Shown here: positions 1-5,511 of the stretch, piece by piece
Position numbering within the stretch: position 1 is the first letter of the stretch
Layout: each line of letters starts with the position of its first letter
NCBI GenBank assembly: GCA_027080755.1
Contig: JALWQC010000505.1
Coordinates: 2,839 to 10,202 of the forward strand
Direction: 5' to 3'
DNA: 7,364 nt
From: Paracoccaceae bacterium
GTDB lineage: Bacteria; Pseudomonadota; Alphaproteobacteria; Rhodobacterales; Rhodobacteraceae
Made by a program: the position numbers and the translations under genes
Notes under the pieces: generated by a model
Database searches by the model: none
What the model saw: the letters and a program-made list of their open reading frames with translations, nothing else
What the model was told of the DNA's origin: nothing

Positions 1-638
1 TGCCTCTGCGCGCCGCGGTTCCCGCGGGTTGCGGCTGGGGGTGGCCGGTCGCCGCGGCGTGCGCCGGGCAGGCCGGGGTGCGGGTCCCTGGCCGGCGGGC
101 TGTAGACCTTGCGGATCTCGGTCTTGGTCATGGCGTCGCCCGCCCCGAGGATTTCAATCGCCTTGCGTTCGGTGGGCGGCAGGCGGCGCTGTCTGGCGGC
201 GGCCCCTTCGGCGGGGTTAAGCGTGCCGTTGGCGCCCAGCACCTCGTAAGGGTCGTCAAAGCCGAAGCGCTTGAAGGCCTGCCCCTCGGGGGTATCGACG
301 CCCTTGGCGCGGTCACGCAGGGCCTCGGCAAAGGGTTTGGTGTCGCGGCCCCAGACCTTGTCGGACTCCATCTGTTCCTCGAAGGCGGTTTCGCTGTGGT
401 TTTCGAAGAAGTTCCATTTGCGGTTATATTCGCGGATGTGTTCCTGACAGAACCAGACGAAATCCTCCAGCTGGTCCGGGCTGCGCGGGGCGCGGAATTT
501 TCCGTCCTTGGTGCAGCCGTCATGTTCGCACTGGCGCGAGGAGGTTTCCACAGCCCCCGACATGCCACGACGGCGCGAGCGGCGCTTTTTGTCCGCGGAA
601 ACCGATATATCGAAATCAAATGGCGAACGCCGATTCAT
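1..638 (-). CDS. J-domain (DnaJ-like) protein, partial (3' end beyond window)
   Basis: The frame is open from the ATG at 636-638 to the window edge (212 codons), with no stop. A Shine-Dalgarno AAAGGA (646-651, minus strand) lies 7 bases before the ATG. The N-terminus is basic (KKRRSRRRG, residues 17-25). A Cys/His set follows: C37-x4-C42 and C64-x2-H67. The C-terminal part contains ERKAIEILGAGDAMTKTEIRKVY (residues 157-179, shown as helices I-II of a J domain), then HPG at 187-189 where J domains have HPD. J proteins use HPD to stimulate Hsp70 (DnaK) ATPase, so a true HPG would be expected to abolish that activity. The reading after about residue 179 is doubtful, because base composition there becomes extreme. 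Small DnaJ-like proteins divergent from a bolA-family gene are familiar in Rhodobacteraceae. That and the motif spacing (H at Y+8) support the call. The client and cellular role are unknown. Confidence 0.82.
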   Translation of the reverse strand, partial: MNRRSPFDFDISVSADKKRRSRRRGMSGAVETSSRQCEHDGCTKDGKFRAPRSPDQLEDFVWFCQEHIREYNRKWNFFENHSETAFEEQMESDKVWGRDTKPFAEALRDRAKGVDTPEGQAFKRFGFDDPYEVLGANGTLNPAEGAAARQRRLPPTERKAIEILGAGDAMTKTEIRKVYSPPARDPHPGLPGARRGDRPPPAATRGNRGAQR

Positions 639-674
639 AAAACGGTCCTTTCAACTTTCCGACTCAGGCGCAAC

Positions 675-702
675 ACCATACAGTCTGTGACGAAATCTCC
701 AA
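675..702 (-). promoter_or_regulatory. Possible promoter of the J-domain gene
   Basis: Read on the minus strand there is TTGGAG (697-702), a 16-base spacer and TATGGT (675-680), about 36 bases before the start codon. The match to the -35/-10 consensus is only partial (3/6 and 4/6). It is weak, and offered because the 90-base gap between the two divergent genes must hold both promoters. No equally good candidate was seen for bolA. Confidence 0.22.
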
Positions 703-714
703 GTCCCTATTCGC

Positions 715-719
715 AGGAG
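715..719 (+). promoter_or_regulatory. Ribosome binding site fixing the bolA start
   Basis: AGGAG lies 9 bases before the ATG at 729. It decides between this start and the far upstream in-frame start codons of the same open frame (from base 78), which would overlap the J-domain gene on the other strand. Confidence 0.8.
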
Positions 720-728
720 CGCAAGAAT

Positions 729-992
729 ATGACCTATACCCAGAGAATAACAGAAAAGCTGACCGAGGCTTTCAACCCTGTTCACCTGGAGGTGATTGAC
801 GAAAGCGAGCAGCACCGCGGCCACGGTGGCCACCGCGAAGGCGGCGAGACCCACTTCAAGGTGATCATGAAATCCGGGGCCATGAACGGCCTGTCCCGTG
901 TTGCCCGCCAGAGGGCGGTCAACAAGGTTCTGAAGGACGAACTGGAAGAACGCGTGCATGCCCTGTCCTTGCAAATCGACGGCACGGCGTGA
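729..992 (+). CDS. BolA family protein
   Basis: An 87-residue protein, the usual size for a BolA domain (class II KH-like fold). It shows the family's conserved features: MTYTQRITEKL at the start, the glycine/histidine loop HRGHGGHREGGETHF (residues ~28-42), the hydrophobic stretch after ETHF, and the C-terminal RVHALSL with its conserved histidine. BolA proteins pair with monothiol glutaredoxins through a bridging [2Fe-2S] cluster, with the C-terminal histidine as a ligand, and act in iron/redox regulation or Fe-S trafficking. Some also bind DNA. No cysteine is present, so any cluster binding would use histidines plus the glutaredoxin cysteine. The start is set by AGGAG at 715-719. The stop overlaps the GTG start of rluA (GTGA). 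The gene diverges from the J-domain gene across a 90-base gap. Which BolA subgroup it belongs to cannot be decided by eye. Confidence 0.93.
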   Translation: MTYTQRITEKLTEAFNPVHLEVIDESEQHRGHGGHREGGETHFKVIMKSGAMNGLSRVARQRAVNKVLKDELEERVHALSLQIDGTA

Positions 993-1645
993 AAAACGGT
1001 TTTGTCTATGCCCCGACGGATGCCCCGCCGGAGGTTATCCATGTCGATGATGATATCCTGATCGTCAATAAACCGGCCGACCTGCTGTCTGTGCCGGGCA
1101 AGGCGCTGGAACACCGCGACTGTCTGGAAACCCGCCTGCGCGATATCTACCCCGATACGCTGCTGGTGCATCGGCTGGATATGGCGACCTCGGGGGTGAT
1201 GGTGTTTGCCCGCAACAAGGCCGCGCAACGCCATCTGGGGATGCAGTTTGAAAAACGCCAGACCGAAAAAACCTACGAAGCGCGGGTCTGGGGCCGCATG
1301 GACGGGGACAGCGGGGTGGTTGACCTGCCGCTGATCGTGGACTGGCCCAACAAGCCCAAACAAAAAGTGTGCCATGAAACGGGTAAACCCTCGCAAACCG
1401 GCTGGCAGGTGCTGGAACGGGACGCGAATACCACCCGCGTCCGGCTAAGCCCGCGGACCGGGCGCACACATCAGCTGCGGGTGCATATGCTGGCGCTGGG
1501 GCATCCGATACTGGGGGACCGGTTTTATGCCACAGGGGCGGCTTTCACGGCGGCGCCACGGTTGTGTCTGCACGCGCGTTCGCTGGCATTCCGCCACCCC
1601 ACAGGCGGGGCAGCGGTGGAATTTTCGTCAGAGGTTCCGTTTTAG
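989..1645 (+). CDS. rluA: Dual-specificity 23S rRNA/tRNA pseudouridine synthase RluA
   Basis: This 218-residue protein aligns along its whole length with E. coli RluA (219 aa), which converts U746 of 23S rRNA and U32 of some tRNAs to pseudouridine. The evidence in sequence is NKPADLLSVPGK (27-38), the catalytic motif HRLDMATSGV (61-70) with catalytic aspartate D64, the RluA-specific LPLIVDWPNKPKQKVCHETGK (~113-133), and RTGRTHQLRVHMLALGHPILGDRFYA near 156-181. The D64 position and the DWPN-PKQKVC-ETGKP block separate it from RluC/RluD. The start is GTG at 989-991, inside a GTGA overlap with the bolA stop (990-992). No good Shine-Dalgarno precedes it, so translation is probably coupled to bolA. 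The nearest ATG (1008) is out of frame. A hairpin follows right after the stop. Confidence 0.95.
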   Translation: MKNGFVYAPTDAPPEVIHVDDDILIVNKPADLLSVPGKALEHRDCLETRLRDIYPDTLLVHRLDMATSGVMVFARNKAAQRHLGMQFEKRQTEKTYEARVWGRMDGDSGVVDLPLIVDWPNKPKQKVCHETGKPSQTGWQVLERDANTTRVRLSPRTGRTHQLRVHMLALGHPILGDRFYATGAAFTAAPRLCLHARSLAFRHPTGGAAVEFSSEVPF

Positions 1646-1648
1646 GGG

Positions 1649-1699
1649 GGGTGCGTGGAGGACCATGCACCCTACGTTGGCCGTTGGTTTTTTATTTTT
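1649..1699 (+). terminator. Hairpin and T-rich run downstream of rluA
   Basis: Three bases after the rluA stop, GGGTGCGTGG (1649-1658) can pair with CCATGCACCC (1663-1672) around an AGGA loop. This makes a 10-bp stem with one G-U pair. A T-rich run (TTTTTTATTTTT, 1688-1699) follows, but 15 bases after the stem. An intrinsic terminator normally has the T-run directly behind the stem, so it may be a weak or Rho-aided terminator, or only a 3'-end-protecting stem-loop. Confidence 0.45.
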
Positions 1700-1749
1700 C
1701 CGACTAAACCACTAAACCGGTTTAGTGGTTTTGAGGCCAAAATAAAAAA
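1688..1749. repeat. 62-bp dyad-symmetric element with 26-bp perfect palindrome
   Basis: The core 1706-1731 is a perfect palindrome (half-site AAACCACTAAACC, axis between 1718 and 1719). Outer A/T arms 1688-1698 (TTTTTTATTTT) and 1739-1749 (AAAATAAAAAA) are perfectly complementary over 11 bp and share the same axis. They are separated from the core by 7 mostly mismatched bases on each side. The octamer ACTAAACC occurs twice in tandem (1703-1710, 1711-1718) and once inverted (1719-1726). The element lies between the converging rluA and dapE genes. It could be a bidirectional transcription-ending structure, or an operator-like site: AAACCGGTTT with a central CG resembles LacI-family operators. 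The gene arrangement favours the first. The function is inferred. Confidence 0.75.
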
Positions 1750-1770
1750 ACTATAACAAGGCACTAGCCT
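1744..1770 (-). terminator. Small hairpin plus T-run behind dapE
   Basis: Read on the minus strand, AGGC-TAGT-GCCT (1770 down to 1759) forms a 4-bp stem four bases past the dapE stop. Eight bases later comes a run of seven T (1750-1744), then ATTTT. The stem is short and the T-run not adjacent, so this is a weak candidate. The larger dyad just beyond it may be the effective end structure. Confidence 0.3.
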
Positions 1771-1773
1771 GGA

Positions 1774-2916
1774 TCACACAGCAAAGTATTCCCGTAAGAT
1801 CCGCGTGTAGATTTCCTTCAGCTGGTGGATTTGTGCCACCTCTACCCGTTCATCCACCTGATGCATGGTTTTGCCGACCAGGCCGAACTCCACCACCGGA
1901 CAGTGGTTTTTCACAAACCGCGCGTCCGAGGTTCCGCCCGAGGTGGACAGCTCCGGCTCAACCCCGGTTTCGGCCTTGACTGCCTTGGCTATCAGGCCGG
2001 ACAATTCGCCCGGCGGAGTGAAAAAGCTTTCGCCCGAAACCTGTGTGCGCAGCGCGATATCGATACCGGTTTCCTTGGCCACTTCTTCTGCCACCTGCTG
2101 CAGCCATTGTGTCAGGCTTTCCGAGGTATGCAGGTCGTTAAACCGGATATTTACCGTGGCGCGGGTCTGGGCGGGGATAACATTATTGGCCGGATTTCCC
2201 GTGTCTATGGTGGTGACCGCCAGCGTCGAGGCATCAAAATGTTCCGAGCCTTCGTCCAGCGTATGGCTAGCCAGCCGGTCGATCAGCTTTGCCATGGCCG
2301 GCAGCGGATTTTTCGCCCGATGCGGATAGGCCGAATGCCCCTGCACCCCCGTCGCCGTAAAATATCCGGTCATGGAACCACGGCGTCCGATTTTCATCAT
2401 CTCGCCCATTTTGTTCGGGCAGGTGGGCTCCCCGACCAGACAGTGGTCGATTTTTTCGCCTTGGCTGTCCATCCAGTCCAGAAGGGCCACGGTGCCGTCG
2501 GTGGCATCGCCTTCCTCGTCGCCGGTGATCGCCATAACGATAGAGCCATTGGGCGGGGTTTCCCGGATAAAATCAATCGCGGCAGCCGCAAAGGCAGCCA
2601 CACCGGATTTCATATCCGTCGCCCCGCGCCCATACAGAAACCCCTCTTTTATTTCGGCGCCGAAGGGGTCCACACTCCACGCCGCTTCATCCCCGACGGG
2701 GACCACATCGGTATGGCCGTTAAACCCGAAGGTGCGCCCGTTTGTCTGCCCGCCCCAGCGTGCAAACAGGTTCGGCGTGCCGTTGCGATCCACGCGGGTT
2801 GTGGTGAAACCGGCGTCTTTCAGCACGCCTTCCAGCAGCACAAGTGCGCCGCCCTCGACCGGGGTGACGGAAGGGCAACGGATCAGATCGGCGGTCAGCT
2901 TTACGGGGTCGGTCAT
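1774..2916 (-). CDS. dapE: Succinyl-diaminopimelate desuccinylase
   Basis: A 380-residue M20-family metallopeptidase-fold enzyme of the usual DapE length (~375-380). It hydrolyses N-succinyl-LL-2,6-diaminopimelate to LL-diaminopimelate and succinate in the cytoplasm, for lysine and peptidoglycan synthesis. Visible di-zinc and active-site residues are H68 and D70 in GHTDVVPVG, bridging D101 in [10 protein letters not shown], general base E134 and ligand E135 in TGDEEG, E163 in GEPT, and H352 in KTMHQVDE. The DapE-type segments GRRGSM (178-182), NVIPA (245-249) and SGGTSDARF (326-334) separate it from ArgE and peptidase T relatives. AAGGA (2924-2928, minus strand) sits 7 bases before the ATG at 2914-2916. 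The gene converges on rluA and diverges from the ABC importer, so it appears to be transcribed alone within the window. No defects seen. Confidence 0.97.
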   Translation of the reverse strand: MTDPVKLTADLIRCPSVTPVEGGALVLLEGVLKDAGFTTTRVDRNGTPNLFARWGGQTNGRTFGFNGHTDVVPVGDEAAWSVDPFGAEIKEGFLYGRGATDMKSGVAAFAAAAIDFIRETPPNGSIVMAITGDEEGDATDGTVALLDWMDSQGEKIDHCLVGEPTCPNKMGEMMKIGRRGSMTGYFTATGVQGHSAYPHRAKNPLPAMAKLIDRLASHTLDEGSEHFDASTLAVTTIDTGNPANNVIPAQTRATVNIRFNDLHTSESLTQWLQQVAEEVAKETGIDIALRTQVSGESFFTPPGELSGLIAKAVKAETGVEPELSTSGGTSDARFVKNHCPVVEFGLVGKTMHQVDERVEVAQIHQLKEIYTRILREYFAV

Positions 2917-3052
2917 GGGGATGTCCTTGATGTTGTTCGGGCAATTTGTAACGGCGCTACGTCACGACGTCCAGTTTTAGCTGGCAATTCCGGCAAATTG
3001 GCGTCAGTTTAGCCACAAGGACGGAATCGTAACCGTCGGGGTATGGGATGTT
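2917..3052. other. Divergent intergenic region, dapE / ABC importer
   Basis: This 136-base gap must hold the promoters of both dapE (leftward) and the importer operon (rightward). Convincing -35/-10 pairs were not found. It contains CAATTTG (2942-2948) and its inverted copy CAAATTG (2994-3000), CAATT-CCGGCA-AATTG (2985-3000), and a short inverted repeat ACGTC-AC-GACGT (2959-2970). Any could be an operator half-site, but each is short enough to occur by chance. The ATPase start at 3053 has only a weak GGGAT-type ribosome site (3045-3049). Confidence 0.4.
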
Positions 3053-3829
3053 ATGACAGATTCAACGGTAATTTCGCTTCGGAATATCCACAAACGTTTC
3101 GGCCCGCTGGAGGTGTTGAAAGGTATCGACCTGACGGCACGCAGGGGGGATGTGGTGGTGCTGATCGGGTCTTCCGGTTCTGGCAAAAGCACATTGCTGC
3201 GCTGCGCCAACCTGCTGGAAATCTGCCAGCAGGGGGATATCATTTTCCACAACGAAGCGGTCAAATGGAAAGGTGAAGGGCAGGGGCGCAAGCCGGCCGA
3301 CGCCAAGCAGGTTATCGCGATCCGGTCCAAACTTTCCATGGTATTCCAGCAGTTTAACCTGTGGTCCCATATGAGCATTCTGCAAAACGTGATAGAGGCC
3401 CCGATAACCGTTCTGGGTCGTGATAAACACGAGGCCGAGGCCCTCGGGCGCCAGTTGCTGGACAAGGTGGGGATCGGGGATAAATGCGACGCCTACCCTG
3501 CGCAACTGTCGGGCGGGCAACAACAGCGCGCCGCCATTGCCCGCGCCCTGGCAATGGAACCGGACGCGATGCTGTTCGACGAACCCACCAGCGCGCTGGA
3601 CCCGGAGCTGGAGGCCGAGGTGGTCAAGGTCATCAAGGCTCTGGCCGAGGAAGGCCGCACCATGATTATCGTTACCCACGACATGAAACTTGCCGCGGAC
3701 GTCGGCGATCATATAATTTTTCTGCACAAGGGCCTGATCGAAGAGGAAGGAACCCCCGAAGAGGTTTTCGGGAATCCCAAATCGGAGCGGCTCCGCGGAT
3801 TTCTATCGGCCACAATGGCCCAACATTAA
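3053..3829 (+). CDS. Polar amino-acid ABC importer, ATP-binding subunit (HisP/GlnQ type)
   Basis: This 258-residue cytoplasmic ATPase powers the importer encoded downstream. In order: A-loop region RFGPLEVL (15-22), Walker A GSSGSGKST (39-47), Q-loop VFQQFNLW (97-104, Q99), ABC signature LSGGQQQR (152-159), Walker B MLFDEPTSALD (173-183) with catalytic E177, and H-loop H209 in VTHD. The long stretch before the Q-loop, the FNLWSHMS motif, and ...EEGTPEEVFGNPKSER near the end match the polar amino-acid uptake family (HisP, GlnQ, OccP). All catalytic residues are intact. ATG 3053 was chosen because the ATGs at 3043 and 3048 are out of frame. It is the first gene of the probable operon, and the binding protein starts 21 bases after its stop. 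The substrate cannot be read from this subunit. Confidence 0.95.
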   Translation: MTDSTVISLRNIHKRFGPLEVLKGIDLTARRGDVVVLIGSSGSGKSTLLRCANLLEICQQGDIIFHNEAVKWKGEGQGRKPADAKQVIAIRSKLSMVFQQFNLWSHMSILQNVIEAPITVLGRDKHEAEALGRQLLDKVGIGDKCDAYPAQLSGGQQQRAAIARALAMEPDAMLFDEPTSALDPELEAEVVKVIKALAEEGRTMIIVTHDMKLAADVGDHIIFLHKGLIEEEGTPEEVFGNPKSERLRGFLSATMAQH

Positions 3830-3837
3830 TCATCAAC

Positions 3838-3843
3838 AAGGAG
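3838..3843 (+). promoter_or_regulatory. Strong ribosome binding site of the binding-protein gene
   Basis: AAGGAG lies 7 bases before the ATG at 3851. It is the best Shine-Dalgarno in the operon, in keeping with the excess of binding protein over the membrane and ATPase subunits that such importers need. Confidence 0.85.
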
Positions 3844-3850
3844 ATACAAG

Positions 3851-4573
3851 ATGAAAAAACTGGTACTTGCAGCGGCTTTTGCCGCTTTGGCGGCCGGCAC
3901 GGTTAACGCCGAAGCCATCCGGATGGGCACCGAGGGCGCCTACCCCCCGTACAACTTCATCAATGACAACGGCGAAGTGGACGGGTTCGAACGCGAAGTG
4001 GGCGACAAGCTGTGCGAAATTGCGAAACTCGATTGCACATGGGTCACCAACGACTGGGATTCGATTATCCCCAATCTGGTTTCCGGCAACTACGACACCA
4101 TCATCGCCGGCATGAGCATCACCCCCGAGCGTGACGAGGTCATCGATTTCACGCAGGAATATTTCCCGCCCGACCCCAGCGCCTATGTTGCCCTTGCCGG
4201 CGCGGATGACAGCGTGATCCACGGGGTGGTTGCTGCGCAGACCTCTACCATCCAGGCCAACTATGTGGCCAACACGGATGCAACGGTTGTGGAATATGCA
4301 ACGCTTGACGACACAATCGCCGCCGTGCGTTCCGGCGAGGCCGACGCCGTTCTGGCCGACCGTGGCCCGCTTAACGACATCGTTTCCGAAAGCAACGGGG
4401 AACTGGTGTTCGTCGGTGACGACGTTGCCATTGGCGGCGGTGTCGGCATCGGTGTGCGTGAAAGCGATGCAGAGCTGAAGGCAAAACTGAATGCCGCCAT
4501 CGACCAGATGAAAGCAGACGGCAGCCTGAACGCGCTGATCGAAAAATGGTTCGATCGCCCGGGCCCCTACTGA
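3851..4573 (+). CDS. Periplasmic amino-acid-binding protein (SBP family 3)
   Basis: This 240-residue precursor captures the substrate in the periplasm and delivers it to the permeases. The signal peptide is MKKLVLAAAFAALAAGTVNA, with likely cleavage after A20 (VNA/EA). There is no lipobox. The mature part has the HisJ/LAO-type plan: GTEGAYPPYNF (26-36, with E28 and Y31 at ligand-pocket positions), a cysteine pair C55/C62 spaced as the LAO disulfide, W69, MSITPERDEVIDF (88-100) with R94 for the ligand carboxylate, and VLADRG (167-172) with D170 for the amino group. These residues indicate an alpha-amino acid. E28 corresponds to the acidic residue of basic-amino-acid binders, so a cationic amino acid is possible but not proven. 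The mature length (~220) is slightly short compared with LAO (~238), mainly in lobe 2. A GC-rich stem-loop follows the stop. Confidence 0.94.
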   Translation: MKKLVLAAAFAALAAGTVNAEAIRMGTEGAYPPYNFINDNGEVDGFEREVGDKLCEIAKLDCTWVTNDWDSIIPNLVSGNYDTIIAGMSITPERDEVIDFTQEYFPPDPSAYVALAGADDSVIHGVVAAQTSTIQANYVANTDATVVEYATLDDTIAAVRSGEADAVLADRGPLNDIVSESNGELVFVGDDVAIGGGVGIGVRESDAELKAKLNAAIDQMKADGSLNALIEKWFDRPGPY

Positions 4574-4584
4574 TAAAAACACCC

Positions 4585-4611
4585 TCGGGGGGCGGCCTGT
4601 CTGCCCCCCGA
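4585..4611 (+). promoter_or_regulatory. Intercistronic stem-loop between binding protein and permeases
   Basis: TCGGGGGGC (4585-4593) pairs perfectly with GCCCCCCGA (4603-4611) around a 9-base loop, starting 11 bases after the stop. The following bases are AAACCAAAGG with no T-run, so it is not a normal intrinsic terminator. Stem-loops here are known in binding-protein operons (the malE-malF gap is the classic case). They protect the upstream message and raise binding-protein yield over permeases, and that role is inferred here. Confidence 0.75.
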
Positions 4612-4632
4612 AACCAAAGGTAACACACCCCC

Positions 4633-5511
4633 ATGCACATGTGCGCTGATCCCTCGACGCTGGACGGTTTCAACTGGTGGCTTTGCTATCTGACGACCGG
4701 CAAGCAGATCATGTTTTACGAAAGCTTCCTGACGGTGCTGGCGCTGCTGTTCCTGACCGCCCCCGTTGTGCTGCTGCTGGGATTTGGCGGGGCCGTTTCG
4801 CGCCGCTCGCATTTTGCCCCGCTGCGCTGGTTCGGCGCGGCCTATACCAATGTGGTGCGCGGGGTGCCCGATATTATTTTCTTCCTTTTCGTCCCGATCG
4901 CTATGGATCAGGGCATTGAATATATCCGCCATAAAATCAAATGCTCCGACTGGGACGAGCCGGTGCGGCAGGGCAATGATTTTGTGGTTTGCGCCGCGGC
5001 GAAAATGCCGCTTGGCACCTCGCCGCAATGGGTGCACGAGGTCTACGGCTTTTCGCTGGCGCTGATCGCCTTTGCCATTGTTTTCGGGGCCTTTGCCGCC
5101 AATACCCTTTACGGCGCAATGCAGGCGGTGCCACGCGCGCAACTGGAAACGGCCGAGGCTTTCGGCATGTCCGAACGGCAGGTTTTCTGGCGTATCCATG
5201 TGCCGCAAATGTGGGTGTTTGCCATGCCCGGGCTGACAAACCTGTGGATGATCCTGATCAAGGCCTCGCCTCTGCTGTTCCTGCTGGGGGTAGAGGATAT
5301 CGTTTACTGGGCCAAGGAGCTGGGCGGCGCAAAAACCACCCGCTTTGCCTATCCGCACCCGGATTGGCGCGTTTACTATTTCGGGGTTTTGCTGGTGTTC
5401 TACCTGTTCATGACCTGGATCAGCGAAAGGGTTTTTGTGCGCATTAACCGTAAACTTTCACACGGGCAGGCAACGCTGGGTGGCCTGACAGATGCCGAGG
5501 TGACCGCATGA
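4633..5511 (+). CDS. Amino-acid ABC importer permease 1 (HisQ/HisM family)
   Basis: This 292-residue inner-membrane permease is one half of the translocation channel. Probable membrane segments lie near 30-52, 78-93, 138-160, 196-220 and 246-267. RGVPDIIFFLF (76-86) is the family's RGTPxLxQ-type motif. The EAA loop that docks on the ATPase is ETAEAFGMSERQVFWRIHVP (172-191), with G178. It is longer than HisQ/HisM (~230). The extra length lies mostly in a ~45-residue polar insertion between segments 2 and 3 (about 92-137, with C104 and C120) and a long C-terminal tail. The start is ATG 4633. AAAGG (4616-4620) is 12 bases upstream, a long spacing, so ATG 4639 (Met3) is also possible but no better. 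Its last 4 bases overlap the next permease (ATGA), so the two are translationally coupled and probably form a heterodimer. Confidence 0.92.
   Translation: MHMCADPSTLDGFNWWLCYLTTGKQIMFYESFLTVLALLFLTAPVVLLLGFGGAVSRRSHFAPLRWFGAAYTNVVRGVPDIIFFLFVPIAMDQGIEYIRHKIKCSDWDEPVRQGNDFVVCAAAKMPLGTSPQWVHEVYGFSLALIAFAIVFGAFAANTLYGAMQAVPRAQLETAEAFGMSERQVFWRIHVPQMWVFAMPGLTNLWMILIKASPLLFLLGVEDIVYWAKELGGAKTTRFAYPHPDWRVYYFGVLLVFYLFMTWISERVFVRINRKLSHGQATLGGLTDAEVTA

Noticed and set aside
128..619. 163-codon minus-strand frame overlapping the J-domain gene
   Set aside because: It is a +1/+2 shadow of the real gene: Ser/Arg/Pro-rich with no motifs. The true frame starts at 638 with a good ribosome site and recognisable domains.
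78..728. Upstream extension of the bolA reading frame to base 78 (a 304-codon open frame)
   Set aside because: It lies antisense to the J-domain gene, lacks family similarity before residue 218, and the bolA start has its own AGGAG site.
1706..1731. Palindrome as a dif, loxP-like or insertion-sequence end
   Set aside because: There is no 6-8 base spacer between arms, no flanking target duplication, and no recombinase or transposase gene in the window.
2982..3002. Possible sigma-54 (-24/-12) promoter before the ABC operon
   Set aside because: The GG and GC elements in TGGCAATTCCGGC are 8 bases apart instead of the required 10, and other consensus positions are missing.
1825..3012. 395-codon plus-strand open frame opposite dapE
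   Set aside because: It is a GC-driven antisense shadow, rich in Arg/Gly/His with no recognisable motif. DapE on the other strand is complete with all active-site residues.
3833..4582. 249-codon minus-strand open frame opposite the binding-protein gene
   Set aside because: The plus strand carries a signal peptide, ribosome site and full SBP motifs. The antisense frame has no family features.
4585..4611. Stem-loop as an intrinsic terminator of the binding-protein gene
   Set aside because: There is no T-run behind the stem, and the permeases needed for the same importer follow directly.
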